Positions 34,563 to 43,837 of a stretch of DNA of 64,000 nt are shown here, piece by piece. The first letter of the stretch is position 1. Every line of letters begins with the position of its first letter. The notes beneath the pieces were generated by a model. It had not been told where the DNA came from and did not search any database. It worked only from the letters and a program-made list of their open reading frames with translations. The position numbers and the translations under genes were made by a program. The stretch comes from Spirochaetae bacterium HGW-Spirochaetae-1 (GTDB taxonomy: Bacteria; Spirochaetota; UBA4802; UBA5550): the NCBI GenBank assembly GCA_002839375.1, contig PGXY01000003.1, positions 618,796 to 682,795 of the forward strand. Direction: 5' to 3'.

Positions 34563-34697
34563 ATGGCACTACCGCTGAAAGAAAAAGTCATCATCGACCC
34601 TGTTTCATCCATGGGCGATATCAAATACTGGCGCGATGCCGGCGACATCCATCATGTGCCAAAGCGATCCCTGGGCGAAATAATCCTCAATGTATAG
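34563..34697 (+). CDS. 44-residue small protein overlapping tadA
   Basis: ATG at 34563 preceded by GGAGG at ideal spacing; stop at 34695-34697. The sequence is MALPLKEKVIIDPVSSMGDI, KYWRDAGDIHHVPKRSLGEI, ILNV. Its last eight bases overlap the tadA start (ATGTATAG), so tadA translation is probably coupled to it. No family is recognised. It is real on the strength of the ribosome site and the overlap; tadA itself has no good site. Confidence 0.55.
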   Translation: MALPLKEKVIIDPVSSMGDIKYWRDAGDIHHVPKRSLGEIILNV

Positions 34698-35175
34698 CAC
34701 CATGCCCGCCGAAATACACGACGACCAGCATTACATGCAGGCTGCTCTGGAGGAAGCGCGCCTCGCCGCAGACGACGACGAGATACCCGTCGGGGCCGTG
34801 ATAACCCTGGGCGGTTCCATCATAGCCAGGGCACACAATGAAAACAGGTCAAAAAACGATCCGACGAAACATGCCGAGATAACGGCCATACGAGAGGCCG
34901 CCCGATTCCTGGGAAATGAACGCCTCACGGACTGCGTACTGTATGTGACTAAAGAGCCCTGCGCCATGTGCGCCGGGGCCATTGTCCATGCCCGCATCAA
35001 ACGCCTTGTTATAGGAGCAAGGGATGTCAGATATGGCGCCTGCGGCACCGCCCTTTCGGTATGCGGGAACGGAGTACTCAACCATGTCCCCTGCATTGAA
35101 TTCGGCCTGATGGAAGAGGAATCATCGGGGCTCCTGAAGGAATTTTTCAGGAAAAAAAGAAAAGAAAAAATATAA
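34690..35175 (+). CDS. tadA: tRNA-specific adenosine deaminase TadA
   Basis: 161 residues. Deaminates adenosine 34 to inosine in tRNA-Arg(ACG). Zinc site: His and Glu of KHAEITAIREAA, and PCAMCAGAIVHARI with its two cysteines. The block VRYGACGTALSV and the NHVPCIEF tail are typical of TadA. It starts at 34690 (MYSTMPAEIHDDQHYMQAAL) inside the end of the preceding small gene; the Met at 34702 is an alternative. Confidence 0.92.
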   Translation: MYSTMPAEIHDDQHYMQAALEEARLAADDDEIPVGAVITLGGSIIARAHNENRSKNDPTKHAEITAIREAARFLGNERLTDCVLYVTKEPCAMCAGAIVHARIKRLVIGARDVRYGACGTALSVCGNGVLNHVPCIEFGLMEEESSGLLKEFFRKKRKEKI

Positions 35176-35226
35176 CCTGCAACCAAAATCTCATCGCCAT
35201 AACACTCTAATTTTTAATTTTGCCTC

Positions 35227-35255
35227 TTGACATACCTTCTACATTAGAGTACACT
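35227..35255 (+). promoter_or_regulatory. Probable sigma-70-type promoter of the chemoreceptor gene
   Basis: A perfect TTGACA (35227-35232), a 17-base spacer, and TACACT (35250-35255), which keeps four of six -10 consensus bases. It lies about 125 bases upstream of the start codon at 35382. Confidence 0.5.
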
Positions 35256-35381
35256 TTTTAATGATTATACATTCCTTTTCATGGAGTGTGTGCATGAAAA
35301 TTTCCTTTGTTATATTTAGGATATAGTATTACATCCAATCAAAAAAGGCCTTAAAAATCTCAAAGCCGGGATGGCCCGATT

Positions 35382-37682
35382 ATGCAAACACACAACACAA
35401 TCATTAACCGGATAAAAAACCTGGGCATCGGAGGCAAGCTGCTAAGCATCTTCCTGGGTTGTTCTCTGCTCTTTATCATCATTCTGACATCGATATCTTA
35501 TTTTTCCGGGTCCTCGGCCATTGAGAATGAGGCAGTGGCGAAACTCTCGGCTGTGGCGGAACTCAAGACCCAGACAATCCAGAATTTTTTCAATGACCGC
35601 TTCGGCGAGATTCACGTCATGACGGGAATCGACATTATCAAGACCACATCGGATAATCTGCTGAAGGACATACAGGGATCAACTATCAGCCCCGATCTTT
35701 CCCTTGAAAAAAAAAGGGAATTCCTTAATAAAACCAGTGCAAACTATCGTCTGCTCCACCAGTACATCGACAAGTACAAATTCGCCCTGGAAAATTTTGC
35801 TGAAATAAAATTGGTCCCTGTTTTTGATGTCAGGAACGCCCTGGGACAGGTAGTCTTCCATGAAGGTGATCAGATCATATCTACCAATGATTTTTCAGGC
35901 AACGTCAGTGATCGATCCATGTACCGGGGCGGATATGATCTCATGGTAAAGGGCGCCGGGGGTGTTGAATCGGATAAATATAATTGTCCCCTGCTCTATA
36001 CCTCCTCCATTGAACACTGCTCGGAACTGAACAAGGCATCGATCCACATGTCACACGGCCTGGGACGACACGGCCTCACCGCGGACGAACTGAAAAAAAG
36101 CACGCCCGTAAAGGACCGCTTCACATTCATGATGATATATGATATCAATGTCAATGCCATCAACCATTTGTGCCAGGATAAAACAGGTCTGGGCGATACC
36201 GGCGAAACATACCTTGCCGAGCGCCTGGGTATGGATGATGGCGCCGATCGGAAAGGCAATATACTGATGCTCACTGATTCCCGTTTTGAAAAAGATACAG
36301 CCCTCAAACGGGACCTGAGCAATATTAAGGCGCTGCAGGATCTCTTTAACCGGATGGAACACCGGCGCGGCAGCGAATACTGCCAGAACTTAATTTACAA
36401 TGATTATCGTGACATTCCCGTTCTGGGACACAACCATCTCCTTAAAATCGGCATCCATGAAATAGCCATCATAACGGAGATCGACCGGCAGGAAGTTTTC
36501 GATGCCGCCGGCAACCTTCTCATCATTATGCTGACGCTGGGCTTTTTTCTGATAGTTCTTGCCGTTATCATATCCATTGTTTTCAGCCGAAGCATTTCCA
36601 GGCCACTGAATTATGCCGTTGATTTCGCCGGTATTATTGCCTCGGGAGACCTTACGGCGGAGATGGATCAGAACTTTCTCGACCGCGGTGATGAAATCGG
36701 TGGATTGGCAAAAGCCCTGAAAAAAATGGTCGATGATCTCAAAACCATCATTTCCAATGTAATTTTATCGGCTCAGAACCTCTCCCAGGCCGTACAGGAA
36801 ATAGCCAGCGGCAACGAAACACTTTCCCAGAGGACCGCGGAGCAGGCATCGGCGCTGGAAGAAATTGCATCCACAATAGAAGAATCTACGGCAACAATAA
36901 AACAGAATACGGAAAACACTCGTAACGCCAATACACTCTCAAGCGAATCCCTCAAGAGGGCCGAAGAAGGGGGCCGCATAGTCGATCAATCCGTAAATGC
37001 CATCATAGAGATAAACGATTCCAGTAAAAGGATCGGAGAAATCATCGGTGTAATCAACGAAATAGCCTTTCAGACTAACCTCCTTGCACTCAACGCATCA
37101 GTTGAAGCCGCACGCGCCGGTGAAATGGGTCGCGGATTCGCCGTTGTTGCCGGCGAAGTGAGGAACCTGGCCCAGCGCTCGGCCAACGCGGCCAAGGAAA
37201 TCGAATCGTTGATTAAGGACTCCATCGAAAAAATCAAAAAAGGAACTGACCTGTCACGTAAAAGCGGTTCAGCCCTTGAAGAAATTATAGACAGAATGCA
37301 GACGGTGAATAAAACAATCAACGAAATTGCCGCGGCGAGTGAGGAACAACGGTCTGGTATCGAACAGATCAATACGGCTGTGATTGAAATGGATTCCATG
37401 ACACAGCAGAATGCCTCACTGGTGGAGGAAACCGCGTCCGCCGGAGAAGAAATGGCGAATCAGGCCCAGGAACTCATCGCCCTGGTAGAACGCTTCAAAA
37501 TCGACAAGGACATTCAGAAAAAACAAATAGATTATCACCGGGAAATTAAACAAGGCCCCGCTACGGGAAAAATGACACACACCATCAGGAATAAACCGAC
37601 ATTGTCCGGAACAGCAGCAGGGAAGAAAGGTGCCAACGAATTGAAGGATATCTTGTCGGAAGAAGGCTTTAAAGAATTCTGA
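35382..37682 (+). CDS. Methyl-accepting chemotaxis protein with large periplasmic sensor
   Basis: 766 residues. A first membrane helix ([20 protein letters not shown]) is followed by about 340 residues of periplasmic sensor, whose middle ([15 protein letters not shown]) matches the dCache-type ligand domain. A second helix ([20 protein letters not shown]) leads to a HAMP domain ([20 protein letters not shown]) and the signalling coiled coil with hairpin tip [20 protein letters not shown]. The tip interacts with CheA and CheW. The C-terminus ends KEF without an NWETF-type pentapeptide. The gene precedes cheW by about 130 bases, so receptor and adaptor may be expressed together. Ligand unknown. 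Confidence 0.93.
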   Translation: MQTHNTIINRIKNLGIGGKLLSIFLGCSLLFIIILTSISYFSGSSAIENEAVAKLSAVAELKTQTIQNFFNDRFGEIHVMTGIDIIKTTSDNLLKDIQGSTISPDLSLEKKREFLNKTSANYRLLHQYIDKYKFALENFAEIKLVPVFDVRNALGQVVFHEGDQIISTNDFSGNVSDRSMYRGGYDLMVKGAGGVESDKYNCPLLYTSSIEHCSELNKASIHMSHGLGRHGLTADELKKSTPVKDRFTFMMIYDINVNAINHLCQDKTGLGDTGETYLAERLGMDDGADRKGNILMLTDSRFEKDTALKRDLSNIKALQDLFNRMEHRRGSEYCQNLIYNDYRDIPVLGHNHLLKIGIHEIAIITEIDRQEVFDAAGNLLIIMLTLGFFLIVLAVIISIVFSRSISRPLNYAVDFAGIIASGDLTAEMDQNFLDRGDEIGGLAKALKKMVDDLKTIISNVILSAQNLSQAVQEIASGNETLSQRTAEQASALEEIASTIEESTATIKQNTENTRNANTLSSESLKRAEEGGRIVDQSVNAIIEINDSSKRIGEIIGVINEIAFQTNLLALNASVEAARAGEMGRGFAVVAGEVRNLAQRSANAAKEIESLIKDSIEKIKKGTDLSRKSGSALEEIIDRMQTVNKTINEIAAASEEQRSGIEQINTAVIEMDSMTQQNASLVEETASAGEEMANQAQELIALVERFKIDKDIQKKQIDYHREIKQGPATGKMTHTIRNKPTLSGTAAGKKGANELKDILSEEGFKEF

Positions 37683-37814
37683 GTCCGGTATATGCGGTAA
37701 AACCGGATTATTCATCATGTACTTGCAGTTATACCCCTGCGTTGAATACCACTGATATCATTCGCAGGACCCGGGATCATATCCCGCACATATTACAAAG
37801 GAGCTCAATCTCCC

Positions 37815-38303
37815 ATGGCAGAAAATAAACTTTCCGACGACCATAACACCCTCACCGTTGACGAGGAACGCGAGGAATTTATTTCCTTTATACTGGGCGA
37901 TGAAACCTTTGGTGTTGATGTGCTCAAGGTTCATGAGATCATCGGCATGACCGAAATAACCCCGGTTCCGGATTCAGTTCATTACATGAAAGGCGTCATC
38001 AATCTCAGGGGCAACGTCGTTCCTGTCGTTGACATGCGCCTCAGGTTCAACATGGAAGTGATTGAATATACGCATGTAACGGTCATAATCATCGTGGAGG
38101 TGAATGAGCGGTTTGTGGGTATGATTGTGGACACCGTGTCGGATGTTGTGGGGATTCCCACGAGCAACATTCATGAAAGCAGCAGCCTCAGCAGCGACAT
38201 GGAAATTAATTCCGAATTCATCCAGGCTATTGGACAGGTTGACAACCAGCTCATCATAATTCTTGACGTGACACGCATACTGGAGTCTGAAAGCGGTTCC
38301 TGA
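37815..38303 (+). CDS. cheW: Chemotaxis adaptor protein CheW
   Basis: 162 residues. Links receptors to CheA kinase. Single CheW SH3-like double barrel: FISFILGDETFGVDVLKVHE, ITPVPDSVHYMKGVINLRGN, VVPVVDMRLRF and the C-terminal INSEFIQAIGQVDNQLIIIL. AAGGAG lies upstream. The stop codon lies inside a hairpin, GTTCCTGATA/TATCAGGAAC. An ORF of 62 codons converges from the other strand. Confidence 0.95.
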   Translation: MAENKLSDDHNTLTVDEEREEFISFILGDETFGVDVLKVHEIIGMTEITPVPDSVHYMKGVINLRGNVVPVVDMRLRFNMEVIEYTHVTVIIIVEVNERFVGMIVDTVSDVVGIPTSNIHESSSLSSDMEINSEFIQAIGQVDNQLIIILDVTRILESESGS

Positions 38304-38308
38304 TATTA

Positions 38309-38497
38309 TCAGGAACGTTTAAAAAGGGCTTTTAGCCCCCGGGGTTTTTCTGCCTTTGGGCACGCAATTACAGTATCCCCATTCAGAACACGGTGCTCAA
38401 TCTCATGGTTAAAACGGCAGAGTATTGAATCGGAAACATGCTCCATATGAAATTCGCATTGCCTGCATTCTTCCAGTTTCATAATTGATGAACCCAT
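38309..38497 (-). CDS. Small four-cysteine protein
   Basis: 62 residues. Cysteines: CRQC near the N-terminus (Cys11, 14), then ILCRFNHEIEHRVL and VIACPKAEK. Two CxxC-like or C...C sites could bind one zinc. The start could be 38497 (MGSSIMKLEEC) or the Met at 38482. No family is recognised, but the composition is that of a real protein. It converges with cheW with a five-base gap. Confidence 0.55.
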   Translation of the reverse strand: MGSSIMKLEECRQCEFHMEHVSDSILCRFNHEIEHRVLNGDTVIACPKAEKPRGLKALFKRS

Positions 38498-38822
38498 ATC
38501 CCTGTTAATACGTATCCGGTATCCTGACCTTGATCACCGGTATACCAGCATTCAATTGAAATTATGTCATATTAATGGTAAAGAAAAAAATAATTTCAAT
38601 GAAAAAAAATGTAACAACAGCAAATTTACCGGACCTTATTGACATACACGGTAAAAGTAATATTTTTCATGAGCTCCTCCATTAATGAGGCCACGATCTG
38701 ATCGTGGCCTCTTTTAATTAACTCGAACAAAAAGCCGGAATTGCCGATAAAAACAGTGAAGCAATAAACAGGCAGTTGTACAATGTCTATTATACCGGAT
38801 ATTTATTATTAATTGAGATTAT
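38498..38822. other. Intergenic region with an orphan terminator
   Basis: 325 AT-rich bases. The plus strand carries a strong terminator (38687-38718) that is not placed after any accepted plus-strand gene. A perfect TTGACA lies at 38639-38644. A 36-codon frame at 38575-38685 lacks a ribosome site. Confidence 0.4.
38687..38718 (+). terminator. Strong intrinsic terminator without an obvious upstream gene
   Basis: GAGGCCACGAT (38687-38697) pairs with ATCGTGGCCTC (38701-38711): 11 bp, 3-base loop, followed by TTTTAATT. It could end read-through of cheW or a small RNA. Confidence 0.85.
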
Positions 38823-39812
38823 ATGAATATTTACGAATCAACATCGGCCAATATCAATAAGGCTGCTTCCATTATACGGTCCGGGGGTATTGTATCTTTC
38901 CCTACGGAAACGGTATATGGATTGGGTGCCGACGTATTCAATCCCACGGGTATAACGAGAATCTTCGAGGCGAAAAACCGTCCCTATTTCGACCCCCTCA
39001 TCGCCCATATCGCCAGCATTCACCAGTTAGAACAGCTTACAACAGGCATCGATGAAAGAACGGAAATACTGGCAAGGTCTTTCTGGCCCGGACCGCTGAC
39101 GCTGGTCCTTCCCCGATCAGCTGCCGTCCCGGACATTGTTACTGCAGGCCTTCCCACGGTAGCCATCCGCATGCCCGATCATCCCGTGGCCCTGGAGCTT
39201 ATACGGCGCTCTGAAACGGCCGTTGCCGCGCCCAGCGCCAATCCCTTCGGATTCCTCAGTCCCACGACGGCCGAGCATGTAGCCCGTTACCTGGGAAATC
39301 GCGTGAATATGATTCTCGACGGAGGGGAATGCACTGTCGGCGTTGAATCGACTATCATTAAACTCGAGGATAATAAAACATTTCTTCTCAGGCCCGGCGG
39401 TATCCCCGTGGAAGAACTGGAAAAAATTATCGGACCGGTAATTACCTCTACCGAGGTCCATGGCAGGGCCGAGGCACCGGGACAGCTTCCCTACCACTAT
39501 TCACCGTCAAAGCCGGTCCGCCTCTGCGCCTCGTCCCGTGACTTTGATCTTGAGAACGATTCCGCCGCTTTTCTTTTTTTCAGGGATCCCCCGTTTCTGC
39601 TCCCGGGAAAAATGAACCTGGAATATATCGAAATACTCTCTCCCGGCGGAGACCTGCGCGAGGCGGCAGCCCGCATATTCTCGGCGCTGCACAGGCTCGA
39701 CCGGCTGCCCGTATCGGTAATATATGCCGAATCAGTTCCGGAGATCGGTCTTGGCAGGGCCATAATGGACAGGCTGCGTAAAGCCTCGCAGAAAATGGCA
39801 CACGGGGATTGA
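38823..39812 (+). CDS. Threonylcarbamoyl-AMP synthase (Sua5 type)
   Basis: 329 residues. Makes threonylcarbamoyl-AMP from threonine, bicarbonate and ATP for the t6A37 tRNA modification. An N-terminal YrdC-like domain (GGIVSFPTETVYGLGADVFN, FEAKNRPYFDPLIAHI, GPLTLVLPR, VGVESTIIKLEDN) is followed by a linker and a C-terminal Sua5 domain of about 100 residues, so it is the long Sua5 form and not the short TsaC. It is followed after one base by the EI24-like gene. Confidence 0.93.
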   Translation: MNIYESTSANINKAASIIRSGGIVSFPTETVYGLGADVFNPTGITRIFEAKNRPYFDPLIAHIASIHQLEQLTTGIDERTEILARSFWPGPLTLVLPRSAAVPDIVTAGLPTVAIRMPDHPVALELIRRSETAVAAPSANPFGFLSPTTAEHVARYLGNRVNMILDGGECTVGVESTIIKLEDNKTFLLRPGGIPVEELEKIIGPVITSTEVHGRAEAPGQLPYHYSPSKPVRLCASSRDFDLENDSAAFLFFRDPPFLLPGKMNLEYIEILSPGGDLREAAARIFSALHRLDRLPVSVIYAESVPEIGLGRAIMDRLRKASQKMAHGD

Positions 39813-39813
39813 C

Positions 39814-40617
39814 ATGAAAGATGTGAAAATGTTCCGAAAAGGGATACGCTTCACCGGATCATATCTCCAGGGAATAAAAAGTGTTTTTTCATCCCTGGGT
39901 CTACTGGGACAGCACAGGGGACTTATTGCGTACTTCATTGTCCCTTTTCTGATAAACATCATTATATTGACTTCAGTTTTTTACTTTTCCTACACGATTG
40001 TGGAACCGCGCCTCGCCGGGGCCATCACGGGAGAAGGATGGTATTTCGATGTGCTCCGCGTTATGATTGCCCCCGTGATGATCCTCCTGCTGGGGATTAT
40101 ATCGGTGCTTCTTTTTTCCATTGCCGGAAATATCATAACGGCTCCCTTTAACGATTTTCTATCGGCAGCGGTGGAACGGAGACTCGGTGATAAGATCCCG
40201 GAGGAGCCCTTCACCATAACAGGTCTCCTGGCTGATATATCACGCATAACAAAAAATATTTTCAGGATGCTGGGACTTCTGCTGGGCGCCAACATTCTCC
40301 TGTTAGTCGTCAACTTCATCCCCCTGGTGGGAAGTATACTGTATACCATCCTGAGCTTCAGCACCACGGCTTTTTTCCTCGGTTTTCAGTTTTTCGATTT
40401 TCCACTGGAAAGACGCCGCTTTGCTTTCAGGGAAAAGCTGACCCTGCTGTGGCGATTCAGGGCTCTTACTGCCGGAGTGGGAACTGGCTTTTTCCTCGCA
40501 TCTCTCATCCCTCTCGTGGGATTTCTGTCGCTGAACCTGGGCACCATGGCAGCCACCTTGCTTTTCCTGGAGCACATGAAACCAGCACTCACGGAAGAAA
40601 AAGGTGAAATACGATAA
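39814..40617 (+). CDS. EI24/CysZ-like membrane protein
   Basis: 267 residues with five or six hydrophobic helices. It opens GIRFTGSYLQGIKSVFSSLG, continues LIAYFIVPFLINIIILTSVF, then FNDFLSAAVERRLG and a C-terminal LGTMAATLLFLEHMKP. The pattern is that of the EI24/CysZ superfamily; CysZ imports sulfate. Substrate is not predictable, because bacterial members in non-cysteine contexts are uncharacterised. It lies directly behind the sua5-like gene. Confidence 0.75.
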   Translation: MKDVKMFRKGIRFTGSYLQGIKSVFSSLGLLGQHRGLIAYFIVPFLINIIILTSVFYFSYTIVEPRLAGAITGEGWYFDVLRVMIAPVMILLLGIISVLLFSIAGNIITAPFNDFLSAAVERRLGDKIPEEPFTITGLLADISRITKNIFRMLGLLLGANILLLVVNFIPLVGSILYTILSFSTTAFFLGFQFFDFPLERRRFAFREKLTLLWRFRALTAGVGTGFFLASLIPLVGFLSLNLGTMAATLLFLEHMKPALTEEKGEIR

Positions 40618-40733
40618 AACTGCCATTCTGAATAGGCTATTTATTTCTTGACGCTTCGGGGCTGCTGATTAATCTCGTGGAATTGTCCCGAAATTCAATC
40701 AAACCGTTTTAAAAACAGAAAAAGGAGTCCTTT

Positions 40734-41345
40734 GTGTCACCGTTATTCATAGTATTCGAGGGAATCGACGGTTCAGGCAAATCAACACAGGCCCGTATGT
40801 TCCACGCATATCTGCGCTCACTGCATATGGACCCGGTTCTGCTCATGGAGCCTTCACCGGGCGAATGGGGTAAAAAAATACGGACACTGCTGTCGGGCTC
40901 AGTTGTTCCTCCCGTGGAGGAAATGCTGGAACTCTTTCTGCGGGACCGGGAAGACGATTCCCGTCGTAACATTATCCCCGCCCTGGACTCAAAAAAAAGC
41001 GTCGTCATGGACCGGTATTTTCATTCCAACGCGGCCTATCAGGGAGCCATGGGACTGGAGGCGGATCGTATCCTAAGCGAAAACAGAAGGCGTTCCTTTC
41101 CGGAACCGGACCGGGTCTATTTTATTGATGTACCGCCCGTTACAGCACTGCGCCGCATATCGGAACGCAACAAGGGCGAACATCGGGACATATTCGAAAA
41201 AAGGGCTTTCCTGGAAAAGGTCAGGGAGATATTCCTTGCCATGGCCGATGATTCCTTTCTCATCATTGACGGAGAAAAACCGGAGCATGAAATACATACC
41301 ATGATAATAGAAGACTTCCAAAATCGTTTTGATATTTTTGCATGA
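40734..41345 (+). CDS. tmk: Thymidylate kinase
   Basis: 203 residues. Phosphorylates dTMP to dTDP. GTG start at 40734 with AAAGGAG upstream. P-loop EGIDGSGKST at about residues 9-18, DRYFHSNAAYQGAMG (DRY motif and thymidine site) and a lid near RISERNKGEHRDIFEKRAFL. The stop overlaps an ATG of the next frame. A known-length Tmk; all main motifs present. Confidence 0.93.
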   Translation: MSPLFIVFEGIDGSGKSTQARMFHAYLRSLHMDPVLLMEPSPGEWGKKIRTLLSGSVVPPVEEMLELFLRDREDDSRRNIIPALDSKKSVVMDRYFHSNAAYQGAMGLEADRILSENRRRSFPEPDRVYFIDVPPVTALRRISERNKGEHRDIFEKRAFLEKVREIFLAMADDSFLIIDGEKPEHEIHTMIIEDFQNRFDIFA

Positions 41346-41353
41346 GGTGCCAA

Positions 41354-43825
41354 ATGAAAAGATCATTCTTCACGACTCTAATAAAAATTAATTCCGTCGT
41401 TATACTAATTCTGCTTATCGCTGTCTCTCTTAAAGCGGCGGAAAACCCCTTCCTGATACCTGAAGTCGGTTCAGCCAGCTATGCCCAGGGCCCCTTCTCA
41501 TCAAACATGAACCCGGCCCTCTCCGATCTCCCCGATGAGAGTCCCCTGTTATCATACCGTTTCCTTAAATGGGACAATGAAGAAAAATCAAACCATCTTT
41601 TACTTCTCAATATCCTGGGGCTTTCATTCACCTATGGTTGGTACGATCATGTCTATAACAGCACTGTGGGTGATGTGGAGCATGCCGGTGCCAACTACTT
41701 CAATATTAACAAGGGATTCATGTTCAATAATTACTTCGGCTTCGGCGCGGGATATTCCTTCTCTCAGAGTGATACAAAAGCATATGATAATTACGGTGCC
41801 TGGTCCCTGGGATTCCTGCTGCGCCCCTGGAACTTTCTTTCCCTGGGAATAGCCCTCAATGATCTCAGCGGTTCAATGGGCGGCAGCAGTATAAAAAGAA
41901 AAGAGGTGTACTCCATTTCCGTCCGGCCCTTTACGGACCGCCTCAACCTGTCCATGGACGCCACGAGGCTCGCCGGCCAGGGCATAGGCGATATGAATCT
42001 TGCCTTCTCGACCGATATTCGTCTGGTCTATGACATATCCCTCTTTTTCAGAAGTGATCTGGACGCAAACATGAAATTCGGCATCACAATTCCCTTTTTC
42101 ACGCGCTCCGCAAGGCGGCCCATGGGATCATCGGGAATTTTCGATTTTTACCGCTCGGCCAACAGCGGCGACATTGCCGAATACAACAGCTTTAGCTTAA
42201 CAATTCCCTTCACCCAGTATAAAAACGCCCTTTCTCTAACACCGGATGATACCCTGTTGAAAATTTCACTGAACAGAAATATAAACGAACTGGAATCAGA
42301 AGGACTTTTCACCGAGAAGAAGATAACGTTCCTCGAGATTATCGAGGGAATAGAAGTGGCTGCCCAGGACGGCACCATCTCGGGCATCATACTGGAGATC
42401 GACGACGCGGGAATGGGTTTCGCCCAGATACAGGAGATGCGCCAGTCCCTGCAAAGATTCAAGGAAACGGGAAAGAAGGTTTATGCAGTGATGAATGTTC
42501 CGGGAAACAAGGAATATTACCTTGCAACGGCCGCGGATAAAATATACTTCACTCCCAACAGCACCTTTGAGATCACCGGGCTCAGCGCCGAGGTTTATTT
42601 CTTCAAGAACCTCCTGGCGAAAATCGGCGTTAAATTCGAGGTTGTGAAACATGGCGAGTACAAATCGGCCTACGAGTCCTTCAACCGGGAACATATGTCC
42701 GATCAGGCGCGGGAGAACCTTGTATCACTTATCAAGGACCTGAATGACCAGTTCATATCAGACATCCGGAAAGACAGGGATATTCCCGATGAAAAAATCA
42801 CCGGGCTCTTTGCCGCTGGACTCATGTCTCCCGATGAAGCGGAACAGGCCGGTTTCATCGATGAAGTCATGTATTATGATGAAGCACTGAAAAATATCTC
42901 CGGGAGTCTTGCCGTGGTCAGGCTGGGAGATTACCTGGGCGAGAGTGAGAAGAGTTATATCTGGGGCCCCATCCCGGCCATAGCCGTCCTGTATATCGAC
43001 GGTTCCATAGTCCGCGGCAAATCAACCCGCTCCATGTTCGCGAGCACCATCGGCGATGCCACTTATCATGAAATGATAGAAAAGGCCTTCAAGGACTCAA
43101 ATGTCAAGGCCGTTGTCGTCAGGGTAAGTTCAGGAGGCGGCTCAGCGGCTGCATCGGATTATATGCTCAATGACCTGATGAAATACAAAAAGAAATATCC
43201 AAAACCCGTCGTATTTTCCTTTGGCAACGTGGCGGCTTCAGGAGGATACTATGTGGCATGCAGCGGCGACAGGATATTCGCCAGCGGCGGGACCATTACC
43301 GGTTCCATAGGCGTGATTACCGGAAAGGTATCGATGAAGGAGCTCTATGAAAAACTCGGCATCAACAAGGATACCATAAAGATGAGCGAGTTCGCTGATA
43401 TTTTCTCGGAATCAAAAGACCTGAGCGACAGGGAACGCGAGGTCGTACAGAAGGGGGTCGATTTCATTTATGACCGCTTCACCGGCAAGGTAGTGGAGGC
43501 GCGGAACATTACCGACACCGATATCGGCAATAAGGCCGAGGGACGCGTCTTCTCCGGAACTCAGGGACGGGAAAACAATCTCGTCGATGAGATGGGCGGA
43601 CTGGTTGCCGCCATTGAATTCGCCCGTTCCGAGGCTCACATAGACGACAATTTCTCACTCATGATTCTTCCCGACGAGGATACGGTTCTCAAAGGCATGC
43701 TGGCTTCCGATGAAATGAAATCCCTGACACAGTACCTGCGTCCTCTGATGAAGCATCTTGAACCGGTTCAGTACGGCAATGAGCGGGCATTATACCTGCT
43801 CCCCTATACCATCGAAATAAAATAG
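41354..43825 (+). CDS. sppA: Signal peptide peptidase SppA (67K type) fused to an N-terminal outer-membrane-like domain
   Basis: The start at 41354 (MKRSFFTTLIKINSVVILIL) has GAGGTG; an ATG at 41342 overlaps tmk. 823 residues. After a signal sequence, residues ~35-295 form an aromatic-rich beta pattern of PorV/OmpP1-like porins (GFGAGYSFSQSDTKAYDNYG, LGFLLRPWNFLSLGIALN). Then two S49 peptidase domains follow. The catalytic lysine is in KHGEYKSAYESF (about Lys437) and the serine in NVAASGGYYVAC (about Ser629), about 190 apart as in E. coli SppA. SppA degrades leftover signal peptides at the membrane. The fused barrel-like part is unusual and would tie the protease to the envelope. Confidence 0.8.
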   Translation: MKRSFFTTLIKINSVVILILLIAVSLKAAENPFLIPEVGSASYAQGPFSSNMNPALSDLPDESPLLSYRFLKWDNEEKSNHLLLLNILGLSFTYGWYDHVYNSTVGDVEHAGANYFNINKGFMFNNYFGFGAGYSFSQSDTKAYDNYGAWSLGFLLRPWNFLSLGIALNDLSGSMGGSSIKRKEVYSISVRPFTDRLNLSMDATRLAGQGIGDMNLAFSTDIRLVYDISLFFRSDLDANMKFGITIPFFTRSARRPMGSSGIFDFYRSANSGDIAEYNSFSLTIPFTQYKNALSLTPDDTLLKISLNRNINELESEGLFTEKKITFLEIIEGIEVAAQDGTISGIILEIDDAGMGFAQIQEMRQSLQRFKETGKKVYAVMNVPGNKEYYLATAADKIYFTPNSTFEITGLSAEVYFFKNLLAKIGVKFEVVKHGEYKSAYESFNREHMSDQARENLVSLIKDLNDQFISDIRKDRDIPDEKITGLFAAGLMSPDEAEQAGFIDEVMYYDEALKNISGSLAVVRLGDYLGESEKSYIWGPIPAIAVLYIDGSIVRGKSTRSMFASTIGDATYHEMIEKAFKDSNVKAVVVRVSSGGGSAAASDYMLNDLMKYKKKYPKPVVFSFGNVAASGGYYVACSGDRIFASGGTITGSIGVITGKVSMKELYEKLGINKDTIKMSEFADIFSESKDLSDREREVVQKGVDFIYDRFTGKVVEARNITDTDIGNKAEGRVFSGTQGRENNLVDEMGGLVAAIEFARSEAHIDDNFSLMILPDEDTVLKGMLASDEMKSLTQYLRPLMKHLEPVQYGNERALYLLPYTIEIK

Positions 43826-43837
43826 TACGGGTGATCT

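Noticed and set aside
34454..34801. Rightward 115-codon frame between guaB and tadA
   Set aside because: It is a shadow of the 44-residue gene and tadA in another frame; basic, Arg/His-rich composition.
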